From: Zwartia hollandica | GTDB lineage: Bacteria; Pseudomonadota; Gammaproteobacteria; Burkholderiales; Burkholderiaceae_B | DNA: 64,000 nt | Assembly (NCBI RefSeq): GCF_019923725.1 | Contig: NZ_JAHXRI010000007.1 | Location: 310,001-374,000 of the forward strand | Direction of reading: 5' to 3' | Shown here: piece after piece, positions 24,508-34,527 of the stretch | How the letters are laid out: each line of letters begins with the position of its first letter | Numbering within the stretch: the first letter of the stretch is position 1 | The notes under the pieces: model-generated | Told to the model about the DNA's origin: nothing | Database searches by the model: none | Seen by the model: only the letters and a program-made list of their open reading frames with translations | Program-made: the position numbers and the translations under genes

Positions 24508-25992
24508 CCACTCTTTGGGGCCAGTCGTATGCACAGAGGTCCCGGTTGAATCAACTGCCACAGTGACAGGCATATCGACGACGTCAAACTCATAGATCGC
24601 TTCCATGCCGAGGTCAGCGAAACCGATGACTTTCGCCTCTTTAATCGCCTTAGAGACTAAGTACGCAGCGCCGCCCACAGCCATCAGGTAGGCCGACTTG
24701 TGTTTGCGAATGGATTCGATCGTGGCCGGACCACGCTCTGCTTTTCCAATCATCGCAAACAGACCTGTCTGCTCAAGCATCATGTCTGTGAACTTATCCA
24801 TACGGGTGGAAGTCGTTGGGCCCGCTGGTCCAACCACTTCATCACCGACCGGATCCACAGGCCCAACGTAATAAATCGTTTTGCCGTGAAACTCTACGGG
24901 CAACTTCTCACCTTTGGCCAGCATATCTTGAATGCGCTTATGTGCGGCATCGCGTCCCGTCAGCATTTTGCCGTTCAGCAAGAGTGTCTGACCTGGCTTC
25001 CAGCTTGCGACTTCTTCACGGGTCAGTTTATTTAAGTCCACCTGCTTTGAGGACTTGTAGTCTGGCGCCCAATGCACATCAGGCCAGTCCGATAACGAGG
25101 GACGATGCAGGTGTGCCGGTCCGGAACCATCCAACTCAAAATGCGCATGGCGCGTCGCGGCACAGTTTGGAATCATGGCGACGGGGAAAGACGCAGCATG
25201 CGTCGCAAAGGTCTGAATCTTCACATCCAGAACCGTAGTGAGACCACCTAGCCCTTGTGCACCAATGCCTAGCGCGTTGACCTTGTGATAGAGCTCAATA
25301 CGCAGCTCTTCGATTTTATTTTTAGGACCGCGCTCAAGCAGTTCGTACATATCGAGATCTTCCATGAGCGATTGCTTAGCCATCAAAACAGCTTTTTCAG
25401 CAGTCCCGCCCACGCCAATTCCAAGCATGCCAGGCGGACACCAACCCGCGCCCATCGTCGGAACAGTTTTGAGCACCCAATCCACAATCGAATCATTCGG
25501 ATTCAACATCGCGAGTTTCGACTTGTTTTCTGAGCCACCACCTTTCGCAGCGACCTGCACATCCACCGTATCGCCTTGCACCAACTCGACACTAACGATA
25601 CACGGAGTATTGTCTTTGGTGTTCTTGCGCAAGAAGATCGGATCATCAAGAACCGATGCACGCAGTGGGTTTTCGGGGTTCAAATAACCACGACGCACGC
25701 CTTCATCGCATAGCTCCTGCATGGTTCGCTTGGTATCAAACCGCACACCCATACCGATCTTCAAGAATACGTTGACGATGCCCGTGTCCTGACAAATCGG
25801 ACGACGGCCCTCTGCACTCATGCGCGAGTTCGTCAGGATCTGTGCGATCGCATCCTTCGCAGCAGGGCTCTCCTCACGCTCATAAGCGCGCGCAAGGTGC
25901 TTGATGTAGTCGGCTGGATGGTAGTAACTGATGAACTGAATCGCATCAGCGATCGAGGCGACAAAATCTTCTTCTTTAATAGTGACGGACAT
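24469..25992 (-). CDS. Fumarate hydratase, class I
   Basis: This 507-residue iron-sulfur fumarase interconverts fumarate and malate in the citric acid cycle. Cys67 in RPICQDTGIVNVF, the GWCPPGMLGIGVGGTAEKA block and PNCAATRHAHFELDGSGPAH provide the expected cluster ligands and substrate loops. The C-terminal half contains YYVGPVDPVGDEVVGPAGPTTSTRMDKF-type sequence of the beta domain, so both domains are fused as in FumA/FumB. It overlaps the convergent acyl-CoA synthetase by 39 bases. The paralogous tartrate dehydratase is a weaker alternative because of the full-length single-chain form. Confidence 0.93.
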   Translation of the reverse strand: MSVTIKEEDFVASIADAIQFISYYHPADYIKHLARAYEREESPAAKDAIAQILTNSRMSAEGRRPICQDTGIVNVFLKIGMGVRFDTKRTMQELCDEGVRRGYLNPENPLRASVLDDPIFLRKNTKDNTPCIVSVELVQGDTVDVQVAAKGGGSENKSKLAMLNPNDSIVDWVLKTVPTMGAGWCPPGMLGIGVGGTAEKAVLMAKQSLMEDLDMYELLERGPKNKIEELRIELYHKVNALGIGAQGLGGLTTVLDVKIQTFATHAASFPVAMIPNCAATRHAHFELDGSGPAHLHRPSLSDWPDVHWAPDYKSSKQVDLNKLTREEVASWKPGQTLLLNGKMLTGRDAAHKRIQDMLAKGEKLPVEFHGKTIYYVGPVDPVGDEVVGPAGPTTSTRMDKFTDMMLEQTGLFAMIGKAERGPATIESIRKHKSAYLMAVGGAAYLVSKAIKEAKVIGFADLGMEAIYEFDVVDMPVTVAVDSTGTSVHTTGPKEWSAKIAGIPVVTA

Positions 25993-26045
25993 ATGTGTAC
26001 CTATCTACGAAACAATAGTTGAAATCAATAACACCAAAAATTTAT

Positions 26046-26813
26046 CTACTTGCCGCGCCACACAGGCTTACGCTTCTCTGCAAAAGCGGTTGCACCTTCT
26101 TTGGCATCTTCTGACATAAAAATATGATCTGTCAGGGGACGTTGCAAATCGAACATTTTTGCCGCAGGGAAATCTAGTCCCTGAACCAGCACACTTTTCG
26201 ATGTACGCACCGCCAATGGGCCATTTTCGCAGATCTTGCGGGCCAGCTTCATCGCCTCTCCCAGCGCCTGACCAGGGTCGGTCATTACATTAATCAACCC
26301 ATATTGCTGCGCGCGCTCGGCTGGAAACATATCCCCAGTGAGCAAAATTTCCATCGCGATGTGGTACGGAACTTGTCGTGGGAGACGCACCAAGCCACCA
26401 CCGCCGGCAACCAAACCACGCTTAACCTCGGGCAAGCCGAACATCGCATTGTTCGCTGCCACGATCAGATCACAGGCCAACATCATTTCAAAACCACCTG
26501 CGACCGCAAAGCCTTCCACGGCAGCAATCAGAGGCTTTTGAGGTGGCGCCTCGTTTAGCCCGGCAAAGCCCTTGCCCGGCACCGAAGAGCGCTTACGGGT
26601 CTTGGCGAAGTCCTTGAGGTCCATCCCCGAACAAAAGGTGCCACCAGCACCAGTCAGGATCCCAATGCGCAAGTCCTCTCGGGCATCAAGCGTTTCAAAC
26701 GCAACAGACAATTGCTGCGCTGTTTCAAAGCTAATCGCATTACGCGCCTCAGGACGATTAATCGTGATGATTAACACCCCATCTGCCTCATCGACACTCA
26801 CCAGACTCGACAT
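26046..26813 (-). CDS. Enoyl-CoA hydratase/isomerase (crotonase family)
   Basis: This 255-residue crotonase has the first oxyanion-hole block GGTFCSGMDLKDFAK and the second block AVEGFAVAGGFEMMLACDLI. Glu residues stand near the usual catalytic positions (LPEVKRGL and MEILLTGD). It would hydrate enoyl-CoA or act on a related CoA ester. A strong GAGGAG lies six bases before the ATG. It is transcribed towards fumarase with a 53-base gap, so the two may form an operon. It gives the region a third, unrelated type of enoyl-CoA hydratase. Specific substrate unknown. Confidence 0.9.
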   Translation of the reverse strand: MSSLVSVDEADGVLIITINRPEARNAISFETAQQLSVAFETLDAREDLRIGILTGAGGTFCSGMDLKDFAKTRKRSSVPGKGFAGLNEAPPQKPLIAAVEGFAVAGGFEMMLACDLIVAANNAMFGLPEVKRGLVAGGGGLVRLPRQVPYHIAMEILLTGDMFPAERAQQYGLINVMTDPGQALGEAMKLARKICENGPLAVRTSKSVLVQGLDFPAAKMFDLQRPLTDHIFMSEDAKEGATAFAEKRKPVWRGK

Positions 26814-26975
26814 GAAAACTCCTCAAAAACAAGGCTAAAACAGTTAGATTTTGACTAGATGGACTAAATCATAGGCGATTCACGAAGCTCGGGCGTCGAA
26901 CACCTCCCTCAACGCCCACACCAAAGCCGCTCGCAAGCTAAAATGGCACGCTTACGGACCTAACCGAATATCTCG

Positions 26976-27875
26976 ATGCTCACCTTTCAGCAAATTATTC
27001 TGCGCCTGCAAGAATACTGGGACAAACAGGGTTGTGCCCTGCTCCAACCCTATGACATGGAGGTCGGTGCCGGCACCTCCCACACCGCCACCTTTTTACG
27101 TGCAATCGGCCCAGAGCCTTGGCGCGCGGCGTATGTCCAGCCTTCGCGCCGTCCCAAAGACGGCCGCTATGGCGAAAACCCAAACCGTCTGCAACACTAC
27201 TACCAGTATCAAGTAGTCCTTAAGCCTGCGCCGCCTGATATTTTGGACCTATACATTGGCTCACTGGTCGCTTTAGGAATCAAACCAACAGAGCATGACA
27301 TTCGCTTTGTTGAGGACGACTGGGAAAACCCAACCCTCGGCGCATGGGGACTAGGTTGGGAGGTTTGGCTCAACGGGATGGAAGTCACGCAGTTCACCTA
27401 CTTTCAGCAGGTAGGCGGCTTGGACTGCACCCCCACGACTGGGGAGATCACCTACGGCCTTGAGCGCCTCGCAATGTATCTGCAAGGCGTTGAAAGCGTC
27501 TATGACCTGGTCTGGACCGAAGGGCCGCGCGGCAAAGTTCTCTATCGTGACGTCTTTCATCAAAATGAAGTCGAACAGTCGACTTACAACTTTGAGCATT
27601 CAGACGCTGAAACGTTGTTCCGTCACTTTACCGATTTTGAAACACTCGCCAAACGACTCATGGAAGTCCCCTTGGCTTTGCCTGCCTATGAGGCAACATT
27701 GAAAGCTGCCCATACATTCAATATGCTCGACGCACGCGGAGCAATCAGCGTGACAGAACGTGCTGCCTACATTGGTCGGATCAGAAACCTGTCTCGCGCT
27801 GTTGCGCAAGCCTACTTTGAGTCGCGCGAACAACTAGGCTTCCCCATGCTGCATACAAACAAAGGGGCGAACTAA
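26976..27875 (+). CDS. glyQ: Glycine--tRNA ligase alpha subunit
   Basis: GlyQ (299 residues) is the class II catalytic alpha subunit of the bacterial alpha2beta2 glycyl-tRNA synthetase. The [19 protein letters not shown] opening, [38 protein letters not shown] and the C-terminal [20 protein letters not shown] are nearly invariant in the family. The stop overlaps the glyS start by one base (TAATG). The upstream 162-base gap, shared with the divergent enoyl-CoA hydratase, holds no visible T-box or other leader structure. Confidence 0.98.
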   Translation: MLTFQQIILRLQEYWDKQGCALLQPYDMEVGAGTSHTATFLRAIGPEPWRAAYVQPSRRPKDGRYGENPNRLQHYYQYQVVLKPAPPDILDLYIGSLVALGIKPTEHDIRFVEDDWENPTLGAWGLGWEVWLNGMEVTQFTYFQQVGGLDCTPTTGEITYGLERLAMYLQGVESVYDLVWTEGPRGKVLYRDVFHQNEVEQSTYNFEHSDAETLFRHFTDFETLAKRLMEVPLALPAYEATLKAAHTFNMLDARGAISVTERAAYIGRIRNLSRAVAQAYFESREQLGFPMLHTNKGAN

Positions 27876-30007
27876 TGTCCAGCCTCCCCCTTCTTGTCGA
27901 GCTCTTTACAGAAGAACTTCCCCCTAAAGCGCTTCCCAAGCTTGGTCAAGCCTTTGCACAAGGCCTGCACGACGCCCTGCAAACACTCGGGCTCACAGAG
28001 GTAAACTGTTCTGTCGAACCCTTTGCAACACCGCGCCGACTCGGCGTTAGGCTTAGCGCCGTCCAACCTATCGCGCCCGATCAGACATTCTCAGAAAAAC
28101 TCATGCCCGTCAAAGTTGGGCTTGATGCAAACGGAAACGCAACACCTGCATTGCTAAAAAAACTAGCCGCCAAAGGCTGGGAGTCCATGGATATCAGCGC
28201 GCTCGCGCGCGAGTCAGATGGCAAGCAAGAATATCTCGTCGCAAGTGGAACAGCAGCTGGGGCAAAACTTGGCGATGCCTTGCAAGGCGCAATTGAGACC
28301 AGCATTGCCGCTCTGCCGATCCCAAAAGTGATGAAGTATCAACTTGCAGATGGCGAAACAGCAGTTAAGTTTGTACGTCCTGCGCATTCGCTCATCGCCT
28401 TGCACGGCTCGCAAATTATTCCTGCAACTATTCTTGGCTTGCAATCCGGTCGGCAAACATTTGGGCACAGGTTCCTACATCCAGGCGCTATAACGATAGA
28501 GGACGCCGATACTTATGAAGCCCAGCTGGCGACAACCGGAAAAGTCACGGCTAGCTTTGCCTTGCGTCGTGCGCAAATCGCCGAATTGTTAAACACCCAA
28601 ACGCAAAAACTTCAGGCCAGCCTTGGCACAGGCCCAGAAGTGGATGCACTACTCGATGAGGTCACTGCGCTAGTGGAAGCACCGGCAGTGTATGTCGGAA
28701 CATTTGAGGAACGTTTTCTAACGGTCCCGCAGGAATGTCTGATTCTGACAATGCGGCTGAATCAAAAATACTTTCCGCTATTCAACAAAGACACGGGTGC
28801 TCTCACCAATCAGTTCCTAATCGTGAGCAATATGCCCACGGACAATCCGAGAGCGATCATCGAAGGCAACGAGCGCGTCGTGCGGCCCCGTCTGGCCGAT
28901 GCGCAGTTCTTCTTTGAAACCGATCGCAAAACGCCCTTACACGCGCGTGTCGCCCAACTCGACTCAATCGTTTATCACAACAAACTTGGCACACAGTTAG
29001 AGCGCGTTAGCCGTGTTCGCGCGATTGCGGCCTACCTTGCACAGACGCTTGGTGCGGATGCAGCGCAGGCTGAGCGCGCTGCTGAACTCGCTAAAGCAGA
29101 TCTCACGACAAACATGGTCGGTGAGTTTCCTGAACTGCAAGGCATTATGGGCGCCTATTACGCCCGCGGTGACAATGAGGCCCCTGAGGTCGTTCAGGCA
29201 CTTGCTGAGCAATATCGTATCCGTCTAGATACACCGATCACCGCGAGCAATATGATCGCTACGATCTTATTTATCGCAGAACGCGCCGAAACCCTCGTGG
29301 GTATCTGGGGTATCGGTTTAGCACCAACAGGTGAGCGGGATCCCTTCGGTTTGCGTCGTGCCGCGCTGGGTGTTATCAGTGCATTCGAGCAGCTCACCGC
29401 AGGCGGTTTCTTAAAAATACAAAATGCTGGGCCACTCTCCCTTGAGGAGTTACTCACGCACAGTGCCAAACAGTTCGCACCCGGCACACTGACTGAACAA
29501 ACTGTTCCAGAAGTCCGAGACTTCATTCTCGAACGGTTACGTAATCAGTTGATTGCACAGCACGATCGCAACGCGGTCGAAGCAGTACTCGCCCTCACGC
29601 CGCCGCTGCACCAAGTCGTGGCGCGCGTGATCGCTGCAGAGAAATTCGCTTTAAGTCCAAGTGCAGCAAGTCTCGCGGCCGCGAACAAGCGGATTGGTAA
29701 TCTGCTAAAGAAATCGGAAGGCCAGTTACCAACGGTTACACCCAAGCTATTGACTGAGGCTGCCGAACAAGCACTTGCCAAGGCCGTCGCCCAAGCACAA
29801 CCGATCGCGCAGCAGCAGTTTGAAGCGGGCGATTATGTGGCAGCAATGGATACCTTAGCGCAGACCCGAGAGGCGGTTGACCTGTTTTTTAACGACATCA
29901 TGGTCATGACCGATGACATCGCAGTACGAAACAATAGACTCGCGTTATTGGATCAGCTGCATCGACTCATGAATCAGGTTGCAGACATTTCAAGGCTCGC
30001 TCCATGA
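27875..30007 (+). CDS. glyS: Glycine--tRNA ligase beta subunit
   Basis: GlyS (710 residues) binds tRNA and completes the heterotetrameric enzyme. LLVELFTEELPPKALPKLG at the start, GHRFLHPGAITI, the FFETDRKTPL segment and the GIGLAPTGERDPFGLRRAALG block are diagnostic. The C-terminal anticodon-binding part ends with FFNDIMVMTDDIAVRNNRLALL. Full length for the family. It overlaps gmhB by four bases (ATGA). Confidence 0.98.
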   Translation: MSSLPLLVELFTEELPPKALPKLGQAFAQGLHDALQTLGLTEVNCSVEPFATPRRLGVRLSAVQPIAPDQTFSEKLMPVKVGLDANGNATPALLKKLAAKGWESMDISALARESDGKQEYLVASGTAAGAKLGDALQGAIETSIAALPIPKVMKYQLADGETAVKFVRPAHSLIALHGSQIIPATILGLQSGRQTFGHRFLHPGAITIEDADTYEAQLATTGKVTASFALRRAQIAELLNTQTQKLQASLGTGPEVDALLDEVTALVEAPAVYVGTFEERFLTVPQECLILTMRLNQKYFPLFNKDTGALTNQFLIVSNMPTDNPRAIIEGNERVVRPRLADAQFFFETDRKTPLHARVAQLDSIVYHNKLGTQLERVSRVRAIAAYLAQTLGADAAQAERAAELAKADLTTNMVGEFPELQGIMGAYYARGDNEAPEVVQALAEQYRIRLDTPITASNMIATILFIAERAETLVGIWGIGLAPTGERDPFGLRRAALGVISAFEQLTAGGFLKIQNAGPLSLEELLTHSAKQFAPGTLTEQTVPEVRDFILERLRNQLIAQHDRNAVEAVLALTPPLHQVVARVIAAEKFALSPSAASLAAANKRIGNLLKKSEGQLPTVTPKLLTEAAEQALAKAVAQAQPIAQQQFEAGDYVAAMDTLAQTREAVDLFFNDIMVMTDDIAVRNNRLALLDQLHRLMNQVADISRLAP

Positions 30008-30546
30008 AACTGATCATTCTCGATCGCGATGGCGTGATTAACGAGGATAGCGACGACTACATCAAACACCCAGACGAATGGCATCCGCTTCCCGGTAGCT
30101 TAGAGGCAATTGCTCGCCTGCATCAGGCAGGCTGGACCATTGCAATCGCCTCGAACCAATCAGGTTTAGCGCGCGGGCTTTTCGATATCACTGCACTCTC
30201 GGATATCCATCAAAAGTTTCGCAAAGCACTCTCTCATTTGGGTGGAGCTGTCGATGCTATTTTTGTATGCCCTCATGGTCCCGATGACAATTGCCTGTGC
30301 CGCAAACCACTCCCCGGTTTGTTTCATGATATCGGGCGGCGATTTGATACATCTTTAGAGGGCGTTCCCGCTGTGGGAGACTCCCTACGAGACCTGCAGG
30401 CATCGGCTGCTGCGGGCTGCGTGCCTTGGCTTGTCCAGACAGGCAATGGCAGCAAGACCCAAGCCAAAGGGGACCTCCCTGCAGGCCTACGCGTCGCCAA
30501 AGATCTCGCCGATGCGGTCGACCAAATTCTGTCCGAGACTAATTAA
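30004..30546 (+). CDS. gmhB: D-glycero-beta-D-manno-heptose 1,7-bisphosphate 7-phosphatase
   Basis: GmhB (180 residues) removes the 7-phosphate in ADP-heptose synthesis for lipopolysaccharide inner core. The HAD nucleophile motif LDRDGVINED is at residues 6-15 and SNQSGLARG follows. The zinc-binding cysteine/histidine group CPHGPDDNCLC is characteristic of GmhB. The order glyS, gmhB, acyltransferase is conserved in betaproteobacteria. The ATG overlaps the glyS stop. Confidence 0.94.
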   Translation: MKLIILDRDGVINEDSDDYIKHPDEWHPLPGSLEAIARLHQAGWTIAIASNQSGLARGLFDITALSDIHQKFRKALSHLGGAVDAIFVCPHGPDDNCLCRKPLPGLFHDIGRRFDTSLEGVPAVGDSLRDLQASAAAGCVPWLVQTGNGSKTQAKGDLPAGLRVAKDLADAVDQILSETN

Positions 30547-31275
30547 ATGATGCTTGCGCTTCGCGCTACTGTTTTTACGCTCTTTCTGATCGTCACCGTG
30601 ATTCCCTACGCCTTTGCCTGCATGCTTTGGGCACCACTCTCCCTGAGTTGGCGCTACAAGCTGACGATGGGTTGGCCACGGCTCGCGGTTTGGGGCGCAA
30701 AAGTGATTTGCGGTGTCCGATGGAAGGTGCAAGGCTGGGAAAACCTCCCCGACGGACCTGCTATTGTGCTGTCAAAGCATCAGTCTGCCTGGGAAACGCT
30801 GTTTTTACCCTCCCACCTTCCGCGCGAAGTATGTTTTGTCTATAAGCGCGAGTTACACCGCGTGCCTTTTTTTGGATGGGGTCTCGCTCTCTTGGCGATG
30901 ATCCCCATCGATCGCAGCAAAGGACGCGACGCCTTCGAGCAGGTCGTGAAAGTTGGTCAACAACGTCTTGATGAAGGGCGCTGGCCAATCTTATTTCCAG
31001 AGGGAACGCGTATCGCACCCGGCAAGACGAGCCGTTTCAAAATGGGCGGCGCATTACTCGCCACGCGTACAGGCGTACCGATTATCCCCATCGCACACAA
31101 CGCTGGCGAATGTTGGCCACGTAACGCCTTCATTAAGAGACCTGGTTGCATCACAGTCTCCATCGGGCCGGTCATTGAAGCAACAGGACTGACCCCAGAA
31201 GAATTAAACGAAAAAGTTCAAGCATGGATCGAAGGTGAAATGCAACGCTTGAATCCCGAACGTTATTCAAAATAA
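30547..31275 (+). CDS. 1-acyl-sn-glycerol-3-phosphate acyltransferase (PlsC family)
   Basis: This 242-residue membrane acyltransferase makes phosphatidic acid from lysophosphatidic acid. An N-terminal hydrophobic segment (residues 7-30) anchors it. The first motif reads KHQSAWET, an H-x4-E form in place of the usual H-x4-D. The second and third motifs are present (IPIDRSKGRDAF and FPEGTRIAPGK), followed by VPIIPIAHNAGECWPR. The start codon follows the gmhB stop without a gap. The H-x4-E variant is common in betaproteobacterial members, so I do not regard it as inactivating. Confidence 0.9.
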   Translation: MMLALRATVFTLFLIVTVIPYAFACMLWAPLSLSWRYKLTMGWPRLAVWGAKVICGVRWKVQGWENLPDGPAIVLSKHQSAWETLFLPSHLPREVCFVYKRELHRVPFFGWGLALLAMIPIDRSKGRDAFEQVVKVGQQRLDEGRWPILFPEGTRIAPGKTSRFKMGGALLATRTGVPIIPIAHNAGECWPRNAFIKRPGCITVSIGPVIEATGLTPEELNEKVQAWIEGEMQRLNPERYSK

Positions 31276-31277
31276 CA

Positions 31278-32117
31278 ATGAGCCAGCTCGAGCTTTTGCT
31301 TTCCGACGCAGACAGCCCCAAGCCCAGCTGGACCATTGCGCCTGCCACAATTCCGCTTGGCGCAAAATGGCGGGTTGTCCACCATGGTGATCAATCTGTC
31401 GGCTTCATATTGATGCGCTCGCGTCGCCGTAGCATTGGCTTCGTCATTCTCGACGAAGGCTTACGGGTCACTGCCCCGAACTGGGTCACGCTCTCCCAAA
31501 TCGACGCCGCCGTTGTTGAAAAAATGCCTTGGATTCTATCCAAACTTCAAGACTGGCAATCCCGCAAACAGCGTTTAGCAATGTCAGAGACGCGTTGGCA
31601 ATCCGGCGGGGAACTTCCCTATATGGGATGTCGCATCGTCCTGCGTAGTGGCGTACCAGGGCCGCACGTTCCGCATGGATCACCTTACTTCGAGGGCGAT
31701 CCTGTTGCGCCGCAAGCGGGGCAAGCACTTTGGCTGCCGTTGCCTAATGACGCTGACACCCATCGCATGCGTGACATGACGCAGGCGTGGCTACAGTCTC
31801 GCGCAGCGGTGTGGTTTGATGTGCGCATCAAACACTTTCTCGCCACCACCGGATTAACGATCCGACGATGGCGACTATCGTCCGCTGCAACTCGCTGGGG
31901 CTCCTGTACGAGTGACGGCAACATCATGCTGAACTGGCGCCTCATTCATTTTTCACCGATGGTGATTGATTACGTCATCGCTCACGAACTCGCGCACCTA
32001 CGGGAAATGAATCACAGCCAAGATTTCTGGTCGGAAGTCGAACAGCTTTATCCGGATTTCCATCTCGCTAAAAATATTCTCCGCCATCACACGCCGGATG
32101 GCATTCCAGAAATCTAA
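31278..32117 (+). CDS. YgjP-type M48-like metallopeptidase family protein
   Basis: This 279-residue protein has a zinc-metallopeptidase motif HELAHLREMNHS near residues 235-246. Its upstream sequence RRWRLSSAATRWGSCTSDGNIMLNWRL-like is typical of the YgjP/SprT-like (DUF45) family. The cellular substrate of this family is poorly known. It follows the acyltransferase by two bases and is likely in the glyQ operon. There is no signal peptide, so it is cytoplasmic. Confidence 0.85.
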   Translation: MSQLELLLSDADSPKPSWTIAPATIPLGAKWRVVHHGDQSVGFILMRSRRRSIGFVILDEGLRVTAPNWVTLSQIDAAVVEKMPWILSKLQDWQSRKQRLAMSETRWQSGGELPYMGCRIVLRSGVPGPHVPHGSPYFEGDPVAPQAGQALWLPLPNDADTHRMRDMTQAWLQSRAAVWFDVRIKHFLATTGLTIRRWRLSSAATRWGSCTSDGNIMLNWRLIHFSPMVIDYVIAHELAHLREMNHSQDFWSEVEQLYPDFHLAKNILRHHTPDGIPEI

Positions 32118-32136
32118 CCGTGCGTGCGAACGGTTA
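32115..32136. repeat. Inverted repeat between ygjP-like gene and gloA
   Basis: TAACCGT at 32115-32121 is matched by ACGGTTA at 32130-32136 with an 8-base loop. The left arm includes the ygjP-like stop codon. No T-run follows, so it is either a weak terminator or an operator for gloA. Confidence 0.35.
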
Positions 32137-32188
32137 TCATGGTTAACATTTCCCTCTCAATTCACTTAGGCAATCCCGAGGTCTCATT

Positions 32189-32578
32189 ATGCGAATTCTT
32201 CACACTATGCTGCGCGTTGGAAATCTTGATCGCTCAATCGAGTTCTACACAAAAGTATTAGGTATGCGCGTACTTCGAAGCACCGAGTACCCTACCGGCC
32301 GATTCACCAACACCTTCGTTGGCTATCAGGACGAGCGCGATGGGCCAGCACTTGAACTCACCTACAACTGGGATACCTCCTCTTACGATCTCGGGACAGG
32401 CTACGGCCATATCGCACTGCAAGTCGAAAACGCCTACGAAGCTTGCGATCGCGTCAAAGAGTTGGGTGGAAAAGTAACGCGAGAAGCAGGTCCCATGAAA
32501 CATGGCTCAACCGTGATCGCCTTTGTTGAAGACCCTGACGGCTATAAGATCGAATTTGTCCAGAAGAAATTCGACTAA
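32189..32578 (+). CDS. gloA: Lactoylglutathione lyase (glyoxalase I)
   Basis: GloA (129 residues) isomerises the methylglyoxal-glutathione adduct to S-lactoylglutathione. The sequence begins [20 protein letters not shown] with metal-binding His5. It contains [20 protein letters not shown], with Glu56 and His74-type ligands, and ends with [12 protein letters not shown] carrying the last Glu ligand. Length and sequence match the Ni-dependent proteobacterial enzyme. A 71-base gap with an inverted repeat precedes it. Confidence 0.96.
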   Translation: MRILHTMLRVGNLDRSIEFYTKVLGMRVLRSTEYPTGRFTNTFVGYQDERDGPALELTYNWDTSSYDLGTGYGHIALQVENAYEACDRVKELGGKVTREAGPMKHGSTVIAFVEDPDGYKIEFVQKKFD

Positions 32579-32598
32579 CCTACACTCTTCAGGTTGAT

Positions 32599-33765
32599 GT
32601 GCCCTTTCAAATGAAAATCGTCATCGCTCCGGATTCCTTCAAAGAATCGCTCTCGGCTCCCGAAGTCGCCCTGGCGATTGAGCGCGGTGTTAAGCGCGCG
32701 ATTCCGCAGGCAACGATCGTGCGTGTGCCGATGGCTGATGGCGGTGAGGGCACTGTCGAGGCCATCTTGGGCGCGACTGCTGGCGAACGTCAAACCCACA
32801 CTGTGCTAGATGCGCTTGGGCGCCCTATTGACGCCTCTTGGGCGCTCTTGCCGGAAGGCACTGCAGTCATCGAAATGGCCTGCGCAGCGGGTTTAGAACA
32901 CATCGCGCCCCACGAGCGTGACCCCTTGCGTGCAACAAGCTATGGCGTAGGCCAGCTCATCCAGTACGCGCTTGATGCAGGGGCTCAACATATCGTGTTA
33001 GGTCTTGGCGGTTCTGCAACAAACGATGCAGGGGCGGGAATGCTTGAGGCCTTAGGGCTGCGCTTCCTGGATTCAAACAATGAAACGCTTGCCCGCGGCG
33101 GATTAGCGCTTGCGCAACTTGCCAGACTAGATGCCAGCAAGCTTGACCCTCGCTTGGCAAACATTCGAGTCACGATCGCCTCTGATGTGAATAACCCCTT
33201 GTGTGGCTCCAAGGGCGCCTCAGCAATCTTTGGACCACAAAAAGGCGCGACGCCTGCTCAGGTGCAAACACTTGATGCAGCACTCGATCATTTTGCAGAC
33301 CTATGCGCTCAAACAGTCGGTCGCGATATGCGCGATGCACCGGGTTCTGGCGCCGCAGGAGGGCTAGGCTTTGCGGCACACGCTTGGCTGCGTACGACCT
33401 TCAAGCCCGGCGCAGAGGTCGTTGCAGAGATTGGGGGATTATCCAGCGCCATGGAAGGCGCGGATTTAGTCATCACCGGTGAGGGACGAATGGATGCGCA
33501 AACCTTATTGGGCAAGACTCCCATGGGCGTTGCGCTCTTCGCTAAGCGAGCAGGCATTCCAGTCATCGCAATTGCCGGATCGCTGGGCGATGGGTATCAA
33601 GCTTTGTATGAGGCGGGTATCCACGCTGCCTTTAGTTTAGCGTCGGGGCCCTGCACTCTCGCCGAGGCTTGTCAGCGTGCGCCAACGCTTCTTGAAGATC
33701 GCGCGCAAGACATCATGCGCGTCTGGCTTGCCAGTCGCCTAGGCACGAATACCCGAACCATATAA
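32599..33765 (+). CDS. Glycerate 2-kinase (GlxK/GarK family)
   Basis: This 388-residue kinase phosphorylates D-glycerate, a product of glyoxylate or sugar-acid metabolism. The blocks [48 protein letters not shown] and [15 protein letters not shown] match E. coli GlxK along the full length. Two starts are possible: GTG at 32599 with AGG five bases upstream, or the ATG at 32611 which aligns with known proteins. No glyoxylate carboligase or tartronate reductase gene is near. The last 27 bases overlap the convergent rsmA gene. Confidence 0.93.
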   Translation: MPFQMKIVIAPDSFKESLSAPEVALAIERGVKRAIPQATIVRVPMADGGEGTVEAILGATAGERQTHTVLDALGRPIDASWALLPEGTAVIEMACAAGLEHIAPHERDPLRATSYGVGQLIQYALDAGAQHIVLGLGGSATNDAGAGMLEALGLRFLDSNNETLARGGLALAQLARLDASKLDPRLANIRVTIASDVNNPLCGSKGASAIFGPQKGATPAQVQTLDAALDHFADLCAQTVGRDMRDAPGSGAAGGLGFAAHAWLRTTFKPGAEVVAEIGGLSSAMEGADLVITGEGRMDAQTLLGKTPMGVALFAKRAGIPVIAIAGSLGDGYQALYEAGIHAAFSLASGPCTLAEACQRAPTLLEDRAQDIMRVWLASRLGTNTRTI

Positions 33766-34524
33766 CGCGTCTGCTATCCCGACAAAACCCGTTACCGAAA
33801 CTTGCTCGGCACGCCATGTCGGAAGAACGCCAAGTTTCTCCCAGGGAATGAGTGTCGTCCACTCACCCAGCACACCACGCAGCATTTTGCGGCGCTGAGA
33901 AAAAGCGCGCTGAACAACTGTTGCAAACAGTTTGTCATCTTGAGCCCGCAAACGCTCAGCACCTTTTGGAATCATTCTGACGATTGCAGACGTCACCCGC
34001 GGTGGAGGATCGAAAGCCTCCGGTGCAACATCAAACAACTTATAAATCTGGTAGCGGTACTGCAGCATCACGCTTAGCCGACTGTATTCCGAACTACCAG
34101 GCTCTGCCACCATCCTATCCACCACTTCGCGCTGAAGCATGAAGTGCTGATCACAGACCAGATCCGCACAATCGACCAAAGCAAAAAGCAAAGGGCTGGA
34201 AATGTTGTAGGGTAAGTTGCCGACAATGCGCAACCCTTGACCAAACTGAGTGAAGTCCACCTGCAAGGCATCGGCCTCGATAACCGCCAGACGATCAGCG
34301 GAAAACCGCTGCCTAAGCCGTGCCGCCAAGTCGCGGTCTATTTCAATCGCCGTTAGTTTTTCTAGATGATCAAGCAGCGGCGCTGTCAACGCAGACAGCC
34401 CAGGCCCAATTTCGATCATCAGATCTTTGGGTTGAGGGGCAATCGCTCTAACAATGGCATCGACCACCCCTAAATCTACCAAGAAATTTTGGCCGAAGCG
34501 TTTGCGTGCCTGATGCGCAGTCAC
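33739..34524 (-). CDS. rsmA: 16S rRNA (adenine1518-N6/adenine1519-N6)-dimethyltransferase
   Basis: RsmA/KsgA (261 residues) dimethylates two adjacent adenines in helix 45 of 16S rRNA during small-subunit assembly. The [11 protein letters not shown] opening, SAM motif [12 protein letters not shown], the [13 protein letters not shown] motif IV and [12 protein letters not shown] are diagnostic. It follows surA by three bases. In most Burkholderiales pdxA stands between surA and ksgA; here it is missing. Confidence 0.96.
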   Translation of the reverse strand: MTAHQARKRFGQNFLVDLGVVDAIVRAIAPQPKDLMIEIGPGLSALTAPLLDHLEKLTAIEIDRDLAARLRQRFSADRLAVIEADALQVDFTQFGQGLRIVGNLPYNISSPLLFALVDCADLVCDQHFMLQREVVDRMVAEPGSSEYSRLSVMLQYRYQIYKLFDVAPEAFDPPPRVTSAIVRMIPKGAERLRAQDDKLFATVVQRAFSQRRKMLRGVLGEWTTLIPWEKLGVLPTWRAEQVSVTGFVGIADALYGSGIRA

Positions 34525-34527
34525 GCG

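Noticed and set aside
26814-26975. Possible riboswitch or attenuator before glyQ
   Set aside because: No T-box sequence, glycine-aptamer pattern or strong hairpin is visible.
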